Assembly: GCA_024278345.1 (NCBI GenBank)
Contig: JAJRTK010000277.1
Span: forward strand, 7,287-71,286
Length of the DNA stretch: 64,000 nt
Reading direction: 5' to 3'
Source of the DNA: a bacterium
GTDB taxonomy: Bacteria; CSSED10-310; JAJRTK01
Part shown: positions 28,101-36,598 of the stretch, in pieces
Position numbering within the stretch: position 1 is the stretch's first letter
Layout: every line of letters starts with the position of its first letter
The notes under the pieces: generated by a model
What the model was told of the DNA's origin: nothing
The model's database searches: none
What the model saw: only the letters and a program-made list of their open reading frames with translations
Program-made: the position numbers and the translations under genes

Positions 28101-28210
28101 GCGCAGCCGCCGCGCCGGAGGCGCGCCAAGAGCTGGGCGGCCACCGGATCATCCTGGGGAAACCCCACTTCGATTCGGTGGTTCTCCAAGCCAGTTTTTC
28201 CGTTCACCAT
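25163..28210 (-). CDS. purL: Phosphoribosylformylglycinamidine synthase, PurL with fused PurS-like domain
   Basis: About 1015 residues from the ATG at 28210 (GAGGAG just before; GTGs at 28207 and 28234 are possible). The first 150-200 residues look like a duplicated PurS-type domain (RIEVGFP, then VIDVITLRGCF-like strand pattern), followed by the two-repeat PurL core: ENHRHL-like NWSEHCRHLIF, KVETHNSPSALDPFGGALTG and GKDSMHNDF. It converts FGAR, ATP and ammonia to FGAM. The fusion makes a stand-alone purS unnecessary. Coupled to purQ by overlapping ATGA. Confidence 0.95.
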   Translation of the reverse strand: MVNGKTGLENHRIEVGFPQDDPVAAQLLARLRRGGCAPSLEGVVRIDVITLRGCFRQHDLTVLAKALGHPLTRPASIDRPLVLTGFHWALEVGFLPGVTDNVGRTVAKLLPVLWGRSLEDAESCHGSRLYLLRGTLPDADLQAIAAELANPLVERVSIKSWTHYSRDGGMDRVAPGVALNPHPEADEVNLEVSEAELLLLGKAGLPQNPGEKGRGLPRRGPLALDLESLLVIQRHFRKIGRHPTDLELESLAQNWSEHCRHLIFNSPLGEARAGLFHHYIRRATLEIQRARDDSFCASVFVDNSGAIVFDEDYLVTDKVETHNSPSALDPFGGALTGILGVNRDAVGFGLGARPILNRYGFCLPWPGDRRELYRVPDGESEPLLPPRLLAEGIFRGVEVGGNCSGIPTPQGFWWFHEDYRAKPLVFVGTVGLIPREEKGRRLHQKRARPGNRIVVVGGRVGLDGIHGATFSSEALDSGSPATAVQIGDPIGQKLLTDALIREARHRALYTSLTDNGAGGLSCSVPEMAQESGGCIVDLTKVPLKYPGMAPWQIWVSESQERMTLAVPPEHLDEILELFRRRDVEATEIGQFTDTGQCVVSHGGKLVMDLALDFLLDGWPARELPCEVALPPDRASDPELEAEKTLPPPPGEIQRLLLEILARPGIASRQELALRFDHEVQGSSVLKPLVGPGRVDSAATVVRPRPDSYRGIGVSQGLWPEATLLDPYSAAAGAMDAAVRPLVALGARLGRIALLDNFCWSKPKDPQRLWLLKESARACYEVAVAWGTPFISGKDSMHNDFSGYDGQGRTTRLSIPPTLLISSLAILDDVRRIASPDPKAAGDLIFLLGTTRRALGGSVYRAHRKLAGGAVPELDLSTSKRLYGLHAQAVDRGLVASAQALGRGGLAVAVATACLAAQLGAEVDLDQIRSHGCCDEAPDRAILFSESPGRLLVTCSPENAAAFEEIFQSWDLPVARIGLISGSGRLRIRGAGGTVLVDTALVELASAYGTDWRDTK

Positions 28211-28538
28211 CTTCTCCTCATTAGACTCGACCACGAAAGTGCATGATATTTCGGCACAACCATAACGGTTCCGCTCCGGAGTGCAAGAGGAGCGTATCGA
28301 TAAGAGTGTGGCGGAAGAGCAGGGAAAGCTCTTTGGAGTTGCCGAACAGAGTATCGGGTGCGATATTGTGGGATCTTAGACCGATGCCGGTCATCGTGGG
28401 CCGCCTTTGGCGGCTTGACCATGGCGCGGCACTGAGACTTGGTGGCCCATGCGTGAAAGATAGCTCCGGGTCCACTTGTTTCCGGCTGGCGCCGGGCAAA
28501 ACAAAGGCCCTGACCGGCCGTGAACCAATAGAGCCCCC
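28211..28538. other. Divergent intergenic region purL / kinase
   Basis: 328 bases between divergent starts. It must hold promoters for both directions, but I see no convincing sigma70 pair. A GGTTCCGCTC at 28267-28276 resembles the short dispersed repeat core. No ORF here looks real. Confidence 0.4.
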
Positions 28539-31500
28539 ATGAGCATGACGGATGGAATTCGCATCGGACCGTACGAGGTGCTCGGCACTTTGGGGCACGG
28601 TGGGATGGGGATCGTCTATCGGGCCAGGCATGGAACCACCGGTGATCTCGTGGCCTTGAAGACGGTACGCATCCCGCATGCGCGGCAACTTCAGGGAATC
28701 CGGCGGGAGATCCATGCCCTGGCCCGGATCCGCCATCCGGGGATCGTGCGGATTGTCGATGAAGGAGTCCGGGACGGGATTCCCTGGTATGCCATGGAGC
28801 TCCTGGAGGGAACCTCACTGCGGAAACATGCAGCTCGCCTCACGGGATGGCAAACGGACAAAGCCGAGACCCACTCGGTGAAGCTCCCCACTCGCCCGGA
28901 ACTTGGGAACCGCTCCACGAAAATTGGCTCCGCCCCCGCAACCGTCCGAGAGCCAAATTCGGCGGCGGACCGGAATGATCCTACGGCGGGCCACTGGCGA
29001 CTCGGCGATGCAGAGGAGCTTGGATCGGCTCCTGGCCCCGGGGAGACGCAAAGCTCGCCCCACGCCGTCACATTTCGGCCCGACTCCTCTCCAGGCCAGG
29101 ATAGCACGGCCTCTGTATCGGTTGCCTCCGACAACCACGTGCCGCCAGAGACTCCGGAACAATGGGAACCTATGGTGCCACCGAGCCGCCCGGCGGCAGG
29201 CGGCGCCCTACTGCCAATTCTTGAGCTCATCCAACGCCTCTGCGACCCACTTTCCTATTTTCATGGTGAAGGTATCGTTCACCGCGATCTCAAGCCAGAG
29301 AACATTCTTATCCGCCACGACGGAACGCCGGTACTCGTCGATTTCGGGTTGATGTCGCAATTTGCTCCAGCAGGCGGCCGGGAGCGGATGATCGTCGATG
29401 GCCTGGCCATTGGCACCGTTGCGTACATGGCGCCGGAACAGATCCGCGGCGAGCTCGTGGATGCCAGAGCCGACCTCTATTCTCTTGGCTGTATTCTCTA
29501 CGAACTGGTTACGGGGCGGCAGCCATTCCGCGCCAAGAGCGATAGCAGCATTCTATGGCTTCATCTCAACGGAGATCCACGGCGCCCATCGGAACTGGTG
29601 ATGGACATTCCCACAGCCCTCGACGACCTTATTCTGCGCTTGCTGGCCAAGCAGCCCGAAGAACGTCTGGGATACGCCGACGATGTGGCGGCGGCCTTAG
29701 AACGGCTAGGCGCCTGTGCCAAACCTCATGGAACCAAACTCCGGCCAAAAGCCTACCTCTACCGGTCGCGCCTTGCAGGGCGCGCCGACGACATGGAGGT
29801 CATCCAGGGCCATCTGTCGAGTCTCCAGAGAGGTAGTGGAGGCCTTCTCTTGATCCGGGGCGCGGCGGGAATGGGAAAAACCCGGCTCGCCATGGAGGCG
29901 GCCAGGATGGCGGAACACCGGCGCATCCCGGTATTGACCAGCCAATGCGTGGCGGTGAGCAGTGACGGCCCCCACAGCCGCGGAGAACCCCTCTCGGCAC
30001 TCCGCCCGCAACTCAGGGCTATCGCCGACCACTGCCGGCAAATGGGGGACGAGGAAACCCGCCGCATCCTGGGGCCGCGGGCTCGAATCCTGGCCCGATA
30101 CGAACCCACCATCGCTCGCCTTCCAGGACTGGGAGCGTACGACGATCCGCCGAAGCTGTTTCCTGAAGCCGCCGTCATTCGGCTCTACAGTTTCCTCTGC
30201 CAAACTTTCACCGAGCTCGCCCGAAATGCCCCGATTCTCTTGGTCCTCGACGATCTCCAATGGGCCGATGAACTGACGCTCGGTTGGCTTCGTTTCAGTC
30301 TCCAGCCACGCTATCTGGCATCCATGCGCACGCTGATCATTGCGACGCTCCGCCACGGGCCCACCAACGAATCGACTTCTCCCCTGCTCCACCACCCGGA
30401 AGTTCACAAGCTCGAGCCCAATCCGCTGGATCTCCACGGGATCCGCCGCGTCATTCGAGACATGCTTGCCCTTCCGGCGCCGCCGGAGGGCCTTGTACAG
30501 TTCCTGTTCCAGGAGTCGGAGGGGAACCCCTTCTACGTCGCGGAAGTCCTTCACGCGGCCATATCGGAAGGCTTGCTCAGCCGCGACGAGGCCGGCGCCT
30601 GGCATATGACCCAGGAGTTCCACCACTGGGACGACACGACGGACAAAAAACTCCCTCTCCCTTCCTCCTTGCTACAGTTGTCCTACCGCCGCCTCGAAGG
30701 CCTTCCCCCACGGGAGCTCGAGCTCATCGAAGTCGCGGCGCTGCTGGGCCGCATCGTCGATCCGGAGCTCCTGGCGGAGCTCACGGGACTCGATGACCTC
30801 GATCTCATGTCGTTAACACGAGAACTCCTGCGACGAAAGCTGCTGGAGGAAACCAGTTCCTCCGCCGCCCTTCGCTTCGGTCACGATACCCTTCGCGAGG
30901 CAGCCTATTCCAGAATCGCAGTCCAAGAACGGCGACGGCTCCACCACCAGGCAGCCCGCCTACTAGAAGAGCGGATCGCCCGGGGCCGGGAAGTCTCCCT
31001 GCGCGTCGTGGGGTACCATTGGGAAAACGCTCAAAAAACCAACAAGGCGCGGGACTGCTACTTGGCAGGCGCTCGAAAAGCCGTGTCCAAACACGCCCAT
31101 GCCGACGCCGAGTCTCTCTACCGAGCCTTCCTGCGTCTGTCGCCGGAGCATGCGCCGCGTAATGTCGTCGTCCTCAACGAGCTAGCGGAAAAGGTTCTCC
31201 GCATCCAGGGCCGAGCCACCGACGCCATGGCCCAGCTCAGGACAGCCCTGGAGCTCGCCCGAGAACAGGGCGATTACGAAGGAGAGGCCGCCAGTTGGCG
31301 GAACTTGGGGCGAATCAGCGCCAGCACCGGCCAGCTTGACGATGCCCGCGCCTTCTATGAACGTGCGCTGGGGCTTTACCGTCTTCTTGGCCTCCAGACC
31401 GAAGAGGGGGTCACCCTCATCGGCCTCGCTTATATCCACGGCTGTCAGGGGCGCTTGCCTCTAGCCCAGGAAAACTACGCGAAGGCAATGGAGCTCCAGA

Positions 31501-32615
31501 TCGCTACTGGCGACCGCCACTTTGAAAACGTCGCGCGCCTTGGGCTGGCCAGCATCATGCAGCGCCGTGGCCAAACAGCGACGGCACTGGCCCTCATCGA
31601 AGACGTACAACAGGGAGATACTGGAGCGGGAAGCCTCCACTCCAAGGCCGAGATTCTCACGGTCCAAGCACGGGTCAAGGCCGATAGTGGACACCTCGAA
31701 ATGGCCCTCCAACTCTTCCAGCAGGCTCAAGAGCTCTATGGCGAATTGGGGAACCGCCGAAACGAAGCGATGCTCCTTTCCGAGATCGCCGAAGTCCGTT
31801 ATCTCCTGGGTGATGTTCGGGGATCCAATGAACCCCAGGAACGTGCGCTACGCCTTCTCAGGGAGGTCGGCGAACGCAGACTCGAAGCCGATGCCCTGCT
31901 CTCCCTTGGCAGACGCCTTCGGGAACAAGGCTTCTTCGAGGCGGCTCTGTCCCTTACTCAGGACGCTCAAAAGATCCACACCCAGATCGACGACTGCTAT
32001 GGAATCGCCCAGTCCACAACTTCATTGGCACGGCTAAGGGCTGATCAATCCCGCCATGACGATGCCAGGAGCCTTGCGCACCAGGCGCTGGAATCCCTCG
32101 AAAATACACTGGACCCCGGCCTACGCTGCACCAATCTTCTGATCCTGGCCGGAGCGGCACTGGCGGACGGCAGGCTCGACGACGCCCGCGAACACTGCGA
32201 GCAAGCCATCAGGAGGCTATCTTCCGGAGAGGCGCCCTTTGTTCTTGGCGAACACCAAGCCCTCCTTGCCCGAGTCGAGCGTCTCTCTGGCACACCGGGA
32301 GAAAAACCACAAAGCTACCTCGAAGCCGCACTTCACACGGCCCGCAGCCGAAGGCGGACACTCCTACAAATTCAGTGTTTCTGTGAGCTCGGCCACCACA
32401 AGCTCGCCCACGGCCAATCCGCAAAAGAAGAGCTCCACATCGCAAAGCGCCTGATCCGGCCCAGGAGAATGCGACGAGAAAGCCGCCTTGCCACCCTGAT
32501 CACAGATCTCGCCAAAGCGGAAACCGCCTTTGAGGATGGTCAAGTGAACCGCCTCTTCCGGGGAGCGATCCTCGATGACTTGCCAGACAACCTTCGAGCA
32601 AGGCTTACGAGATAG
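28539..32615 (+). CDS. Ser/Thr protein kinase with AAA ATPase and TPR domains
   Basis: 1358 residues. Kinase: GHGGMGIVYRA near 18, VALKT, HRDLKPEN near 247, DFG near 267, APEQ near 297. AAA/STAND ATPase: Walker A GAAGMGKTRLA near 441 and Walker B LLVLDDLQWAD near 567. From about 830 to 1320 there are ten or so TPR units (EGEAASWRNLGRISASTG, AYIHGCQGRLPLAQENYAKA). This is the PknK/myxobacterial signalling layout: a cytoplasmic sensor-transducer without a membrane segment. Odd: the kinase is split by a ~120-residue Pro/Ser/Glu-rich insert (about 102-223) between the hinge and the catalytic loop. Confidence 0.92.
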   Translation: MSMTDGIRIGPYEVLGTLGHGGMGIVYRARHGTTGDLVALKTVRIPHARQLQGIRREIHALARIRHPGIVRIVDEGVRDGIPWYAMELLEGTSLRKHAARLTGWQTDKAETHSVKLPTRPELGNRSTKIGSAPATVREPNSAADRNDPTAGHWRLGDAEELGSAPGPGETQSSPHAVTFRPDSSPGQDSTASVSVASDNHVPPETPEQWEPMVPPSRPAAGGALLPILELIQRLCDPLSYFHGEGIVHRDLKPENILIRHDGTPVLVDFGLMSQFAPAGGRERMIVDGLAIGTVAYMAPEQIRGELVDARADLYSLGCILYELVTGRQPFRAKSDSSILWLHLNGDPRRPSELVMDIPTALDDLILRLLAKQPEERLGYADDVAAALERLGACAKPHGTKLRPKAYLYRSRLAGRADDMEVIQGHLSSLQRGSGGLLLIRGAAGMGKTRLAMEAARMAEHRRIPVLTSQCVAVSSDGPHSRGEPLSALRPQLRAIADHCRQMGDEETRRILGPRARILARYEPTIARLPGLGAYDDPPKLFPEAAVIRLYSFLCQTFTELARNAPILLVLDDLQWADELTLGWLRFSLQPRYLASMRTLIIATLRHGPTNESTSPLLHHPEVHKLEPNPLDLHGIRRVIRDMLALPAPPEGLVQFLFQESEGNPFYVAEVLHAAISEGLLSRDEAGAWHMTQEFHHWDDTTDKKLPLPSSLLQLSYRRLEGLPPRELELIEVAALLGRIVDPELLAELTGLDDLDLMSLTRELLRRKLLEETSSSAALRFGHDTLREAAYSRIAVQERRRLHHQAARLLEERIARGREVSLRVVGYHWENAQKTNKARDCYLAGARKAVSKHAHADAESLYRAFLRLSPEHAPRNVVVLNELAEKVLRIQGRATDAMAQLRTALELAREQGDYEGEAASWRNLGRISASTGQLDDARAFYERALGLYRLLGLQTEEGVTLIGLAYIHGCQGRLPLAQENYAKAMELQIATGDRHFENVARLGLASIMQRRGQTATALALIEDVQQGDTGAGSLHSKAEILTVQARVKADSGHLEMALQLFQQAQELYGELGNRRNEAMLLSEIAEVRYLLGDVRGSNEPQERALRLLREVGERRLEADALLSLGRRLREQGFFEAALSLTQDAQKIHTQIDDCYGIAQSTTSLARLRADQSRHDDARSLAHQALESLENTLDPGLRCTNLLILAGAALADGRLDDAREHCEQAIRRLSSGEAPFVLGEHQALLARVERLSGTPGEKPQSYLEAALHTARSRRRTLLQIQCFCELGHHKLAHGQSAKEELHIAKRLIRPRRMRRESRLATLITDLAKAETAFEDGQVNRLFRGAILDDLPDNLRARLTR

Positions 32616-32650
32616 AGCGCTGGTTGGTGCGCCGGCCTTAGAGAAGAACT

Positions 32651-32962
32651 CTACCCGACGTCAGCCGTGGCCTCCATCTCACGCTTGTGCTCCATAAGAT
32701 CGTCCATAAGGCGCTTTGTGTGGTCGTGGGCGATCATGGCGCGAAGGGTCCGGTATTTGCCTTCTGGTGCCCCATAATTCACCAGAATCGCCACCATACG
32801 CTCCCGAGCCTCCATGAAACTATCGTTAAACTGCTCGAAATCCTCGGTATCAAGAAGCCTCTCGATGACATCGTATTCGCCGGCACCGCTTTTTCCAAGC
32901 CCCATCCTGCGAAGGCTTTCGCTGTAGTCGATCTCCAGCTTCTTCGGTGGATTTTCCGTCAT
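32651..32962 (-). CDS. Small hypothetical protein
   Basis: 103 residues from the second ATG (32962), eight bases after GGAG; the first at 32968 is too close to it. Charged, helical (YSESLRRMGLGKSGAG, DVIERLLDTEDFEQFNDSF, LMDDLMEHKREME) with no Cys or membrane segment. No family recognised. It stands alone between the large kinase gene (convergent) and the dispersed repeat. Confidence 0.65.
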   Translation of the reverse strand: MTENPPKKLEIDYSESLRRMGLGKSGAGEYDVIERLLDTEDFEQFNDSFMEARERMVAILVNYGAPEGKYRTLRAMIAHDHTKRLMDDLMEHKREMEATADVG

Positions 32963-33013
32963 ATCCATCTCTCCTCAAGGGGTTCTGACAACAGCGGACT
33001 CCTTGATTTATAC

Positions 33014-33166
33014 GGGACCTATCAGATCTGGTTGACAAGTCCCCGCACGCAAGGAACCCACCGTTCAATTCCGTGAATCCCGTCCGGCCCGCCACCGGCA
33101 AGATGCCGGTGCCACCATGGCGGCGCCGCGGAGTGTAAAGCAACACCGCGGGGATTTGATAGATCC
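33014..33166 (+). repeat. Dispersed MITE-like repeat, copy 2
   Basis: Second copy of the element at 14278-14431, same orientation. Here the terminal inverted repeats extend outward through TATACGGGACCTATCAGATC and the complement of GATTTGATAGATCCCATTTA. The central hairpin is at 33093-33111 and its 19 bases match copy 1 exactly. Confidence 0.78.
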
Positions 33167-33273
33167 CATTTATACACTCTCTTACCGGGGAACAAAAAGC
33201 CCGGTCAGGTGGCACCTCCACCGGCGCACTTCATTTTTGGGGGCGCAAAGGAAGAAAACCCCGATTTCCTTTT

Positions 33274-33289
33274 GGGTTGGCTTCCGCTC
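33274..33289 (+). repeat. Short dispersed repeat core
   Basis: GGGTTGGCTTCCGCTC, a close variant of GGGTTGCGTTCCGCTC found at 55625-55640. Followed by a GC-rich imperfect palindrome (GGCTCGCGGCCGC...). Confidence 0.5.
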
Positions 33290-33434
33290 CCATGGCTCGC
33301 GGCCGCTGCGCGCCAGTCGCCCTGAATCTTCCCAAAAAGTTGCTCTCTCTTGAAGAATAGAGCATGATGGACGGGAAGACATCTGATGGTTCTCCTTAGG
33401 CGAGACCAGTTCGTGAGCCCCTCAACTCAAGGGT

Positions 33435-34307
33435 ATGGATATGCGGATTTCTTTCTTTGCAGCGGTCTTTCTTGGGGCGGCATGCTTACCTGGCCCCGCC
33501 GCGGCACTCGCTCCATCTGAGTTGCCGGGCACGTACCAGGGAATCCAGCGCATCCGAACCGACATACTTCAGAAACTGGGGATTGGCCCCTCCGGGATGG
33601 CGAAGGGAGAGGGAAGGGGACGACCCGGTCTGGTTGGCGATCCACTCCAAGCCACGCTGGTCTTGGCGGCAAACAGCCACTTCACAATTGATTTGGGTGG
33701 ATTTGACGAGGGCAGATGGGTCATCCTCACGCACGAGGAGACCGGCAAGCAATACCTACGCTTCCAGGGGAAAAAAGCGAGTTACGAGGCTCTCTTCCAG
33801 CAAGAATGGGGCCTCTCTTCCAACGAGATAGGGATCTGGAAGGAAGAGGGAGGAGCCTGGTGGATGCTTCAATTCCGGAAGGTGGGCCAGACAGGCTACA
33901 CGCCTCCGGACCTGACGGAATACACCGAAGCGGCCATGGCTCAGGCCTTCGGAAAAGGCCGGCTACAAGCCGATTTTGAAAGCGTAGGCCAGGGTTCAGC
34001 CAGCGGCAGCCGGATCCAAGAAGGCCGCTTTTCCCCGGGCACGCGCTTTTCCGGATCGATGGGCGCCCCTCAGACAAACGAGCAGATCGCCTTGACTTTT
34101 CTGCCCGACGGCCGCTTCACCGTGAGCGCCATGCTTGCTGGCGTCTCCACTAGCGGCATCTACGAAGTCAAGGGAAACGCTCTGTGGCTCCAGCTTGAAG
34201 GTACGGCCAAGGAGGAATGGCAATTGGCGCGGGACAAGCTGTCGGGGCAGTTCCTTATCCGGCAAAAGGGAACGGAAGACTGGCTTGTGGAGGTCTCCCT
34301 GCGGTGA
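33435..34307 (+). CDS. Secreted protein, unknown function
   Basis: 290 residues (or 288 from the ATG at 33441). Signal peptide 1-25 (ISFFAAVFLGAACLPGPAAA). The mature protein has two similar beta-rich halves with strands such as ATLVLAANSHFTIDLGG and IALTFLPDGRFTVSAM, each followed by a WxLQ-type strand, a pattern seen in lipocalin-like or avidin-like barrels; fold call is inference. Its stop overlaps the GTG of the next gene, so it is translated together with two glycosyltransferases. No family name recognised. Confidence 0.7.
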   Translation: MDMRISFFAAVFLGAACLPGPAAALAPSELPGTYQGIQRIRTDILQKLGIGPSGMAKGEGRGRPGLVGDPLQATLVLAANSHFTIDLGGFDEGRWVILTHEETGKQYLRFQGKKASYEALFQQEWGLSSNEIGIWKEEGGAWWMLQFRKVGQTGYTPPDLTEYTEAAMAQAFGKGRLQADFESVGQGSASGSRIQEGRFSPGTRFSGSMGAPQTNEQIALTFLPDGRFTVSAMLAGVSTSGIYEVKGNALWLQLEGTAKEEWQLARDKLSGQFLIRQKGTEDWLVEVSLR

Positions 34308-35293
34308 CCATGGGGCGCATTCCAAAGTTACCTCCCGCCTCACTGAGTGTGGTCATCGTAACCCACAACCACTCCGAGGTCTTGGGGGAGTGTCTTCAAG
34401 CAGCCACCGAGGTCCTGCCCTCCGATACTCAATTCCTTCACATCGATAATGCCTCCACCGACGGAACATGGAAGGTTGCCGGGAGATTCTCCAACGTGAT
34501 CACCATCCGATCCGAGGCAAACGTGGGGTTTTCCGAGGCCATGAATCGGGGGATCGGGGCGACACGCTCGGATCTTGTCCTGACCCTCGGGCCGGACGTC
34601 TATCTCCAACCCGGCTTCCTTGATGCCCTCCTCCCCGCTCTTTCGGAACCTGGAGTTGCCATGGCGGGCCCGATTCTCCTGGACGCTCAAAACTCCTCCG
34701 TCATCGATGATGCGGGTACAATTCTCACTGCCGGCTGGCAGTTCAAGAGCCGAGGCTCGGGAGAGCCCGACGTGGATCAGTACCGGGCTGGCAACGTTCT
34801 GGCCATCTGCGGTGGTTGCTGCCTCCTGCGTCGCCGGGCCGTAAAAGATCTCGCGCTGTCGGGCGAACTGTTCGATTCAGATTTCTTCGCCTACAAAGAG
34901 GATATCGACCTGGGATGGCGCGCCCATCTCTTGGGCTGGACCTGCCGTTTCGAGCCAGCGGCAAGGGCACTTCACGGCCGCAAAGGGGGGAAGGAGTTCT
35001 CGCCGCTGGTCCGGGAGCTCTCCATCCGAAACCGATGGTGCCTCCTCCTCAAAAACGGGGATGCCGTAACTCTGGCTCGGCAACTCCACTCCCTCGTAGG
35101 CCTGGAACTCTACCAAGTCATCAATCACGCGCCCGCCTATGGCATCCGCCGCTTTCTATCGGTCATTCCGTCCATGCTCCGCAAGCGGCGGGCGCTGAGA
35201 CAGCGGCGCCGGCTCACGCCACGGCAAATGCGACAACGATTCAGAGACCTGCGGACCGAAACCCCGTATTGTATAACAAAGGACCCGGTATGA
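34304..35293 (+). CDS. Family 2 glycosyltransferase, first of a pair
   Basis: 329 residues from the GTG at 34304, nine bases after GGAGGT (34289-34294) and overlapping the previous stop. GT-A fold GT2: SVVIVTHNHSEVL, DNASTDGTW, NVGFSEAMNRGI (sugar-nucleotide loop), then the acceptor-side segment AICGGCCLLRRRAV and DFFAYKEDIDLGWRA, which carries the catalytic ED. This pattern is that of WbbL/rhamnosyltransferase-like enzymes for polysaccharide or glycan assembly. A basic amphipathic C-terminus (RRFLSVIPSMLRKRRAL) may touch the membrane. Stop overlaps the next start as ATGA. Confidence 0.88.
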   Translation: MTMGRIPKLPPASLSVVIVTHNHSEVLGECLQAATEVLPSDTQFLHIDNASTDGTWKVAGRFSNVITIRSEANVGFSEAMNRGIGATRSDLVLTLGPDVYLQPGFLDALLPALSEPGVAMAGPILLDAQNSSVIDDAGTILTAGWQFKSRGSGEPDVDQYRAGNVLAICGGCCLLRRRAVKDLALSGELFDSDFFAYKEDIDLGWRAHLLGWTCRFEPAARALHGRKGGKEFSPLVRELSIRNRWCLLLKNGDAVTLARQLHSLVGLELYQVINHAPAYGIRRFLSVIPSMLRKRRALRQRRRLTPRQMRQRFRDLRTETPYCITKDPV

Positions 35294-36417
35294 GCTCGGG
35301 CGCAGTCTCTCCAAAGTCTCAACCAGATCCGGTGACAAAAGTCACTCCGCGAACAAAGGACCCAGGCCCTTGCTTCTCCCTCCTTCTTGTGTGCCATAAC
35401 AGCCACACACTTCTTCCCCGCTGCCTGGAAGCCATGGAAACCGGACTCCGAGCCAGCTCCTCCTCTGCCCAGGTGGAGCTCGTTGCCATCGACAATGCCT
35501 ACTCCGACGGCTCCGTGGATCTCCTGAAAGAGCACTGGCCCGGACAACTACTCCTTCCGGGCAAAAACCTGGGTTTCGGCGGCGCATTGAATCTGGGCAT
35601 CGCCCATACGAAGGCGCCCTGGATCATCGGCATCAACCCCGATATTCTTCTGGCACCGGATTTCTTCCGCCAACTGGCAATAGACGTGGCAGCGCTCGAG
35701 GATTCCCCCGGCATCGGGATGCTGGCTCCAAAACTGCTTCACATCACCCTTGAGTGTTTCTTGACAGGCTCGCCTCCGGAGCAGAAAATCCTCGATTCTA
35801 CCGGGCTCTTCCTTGACCGGCGCCGACAGCCTTACGACCGGGGCCAGGGCGAGCCCGATTCCCGCCAATTCGATACCTCCCTGGAAGTCCTTGGCCCCTG
35901 CGGCGCCTGTGCCATCTACCGCCGTTCGATGCTAGAAAAACTGGCCATCGGCGGAGAGATCTTCGATGAACGCCTCTTCCTCTACTACGAAGACGTGGAT
36001 CTTGCCTGGCGTGGGCGGCGTAGTGGGTTTCGGGCCATCCATGTACCGAAGGTACTGGCTTGGCACATCAGGCAAGGTGCTGACTCGGTTCGCCGATCAG
36101 CGCGGATTCCAGGGCACCGGAAGATCGCCGCCCGAGCCCTGGCAAACCGCTACCTGGTCCTTCTGAAAAACGAGTCTCCGGGCCATTTTCTCCGAGCTCT
36201 CCCGGCCATCCTCTTTTGGGATACGATTCGCTTGGGATACACGCTGTTCCGAACACCGGGTCTCTTCGTCCAGGCCATGGAACACCTGATCCTGGATGCC
36301 CGCGCCACCTGGAAAAAACGGCACGCCTCCCGCGGGGAGACGGGTGTGGATCCCTTCCTCAGGAACTCGCCCCGGAGTCGTACGGCCCCGGAAAAAAGGG
36401 GAAGACCGCGGCAGTAG
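35290..36417 (+). CDS. Family 2 glycosyltransferase, second of a pair
   Basis: 375 residues from the ATG at 35290 overlapping the preceding stop. GT2 motifs in order: FSLLLVCHNSHTLL, DNAYSDGS, NLGFGGALNLGIA, GINPDI, then GPCGACAIYRRSM and FLYYEDVDLAWRGRR, and an HxxxxS-type segment WHIRQGADSVRRS. It is a paralogue of the gene before it, sharing the rhamnosyltransferase-like layout, with a longer basic C-terminal tail (TWKKRHASRGETG). Two such enzymes in one coupled unit suggest successive sugar additions to one glycan. Confidence 0.88.
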   Translation: MSSGAVSPKSQPDPVTKVTPRTKDPGPCFSLLLVCHNSHTLLPRCLEAMETGLRASSSSAQVELVAIDNAYSDGSVDLLKEHWPGQLLLPGKNLGFGGALNLGIAHTKAPWIIGINPDILLAPDFFRQLAIDVAALEDSPGIGMLAPKLLHITLECFLTGSPPEQKILDSTGLFLDRRRQPYDRGQGEPDSRQFDTSLEVLGPCGACAIYRRSMLEKLAIGGEIFDERLFLYYEDVDLAWRGRRSGFRAIHVPKVLAWHIRQGADSVRRSARIPGHRKIAARALANRYLVLLKNESPGHFLRALPAILFWDTIRLGYTLFRTPGLFVQAMEHLILDARATWKKRHASRGETGVDPFLRNSPRSRTAPEKRGRPRQ

Positions 36418-36576
36418 CTCGAGTTTTTTTGCGATGGCATGGATTCGTGGCGAGTTCGTTATTCGTTTCTGGTTTCTGAGCAGTTCAAAAAAACTTGAAC
36501 ATCGAGTTTCAGGGCAAGAAGCCTGGTTCGAGGGCGGCAAAGGTGTGAGTGACGGCGGACGGATTGCCGCCGGCAC

Positions 36577-36593
36577 GATACGGAACTCAACCC
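36577..36593 (-). repeat. Short dispersed repeat core, inverted
   Basis: GATACGGAACTCAACCC, the reverse complement form of the GGGTTG.GTTCCG core, in the 181-base gap after the glycosyltransferases. Confidence 0.45.
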
Positions 36594-36598
36594 GTAAG

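Larger units (their letters stand above)
32963..33434. other. Intergenic region with two repeat types
   Basis: 472 bases. It contains the second copy of the MITE-like repeat (33014-33166) and one short dispersed-repeat core (33274-33289), plus about 100 bases with no visible signal before the next gene. Confidence 0.6.

Noticed and set aside
14278-33166. CRISPR-like repeats
   Set aside because: The repeats are two isolated ~154-base copies and scattered short cores, not regularly spaced units; no cas genes are present.
36418-36440. Terminator after the second glycosyltransferase
   Set aside because: There is a T run, but no stable stem precedes it.
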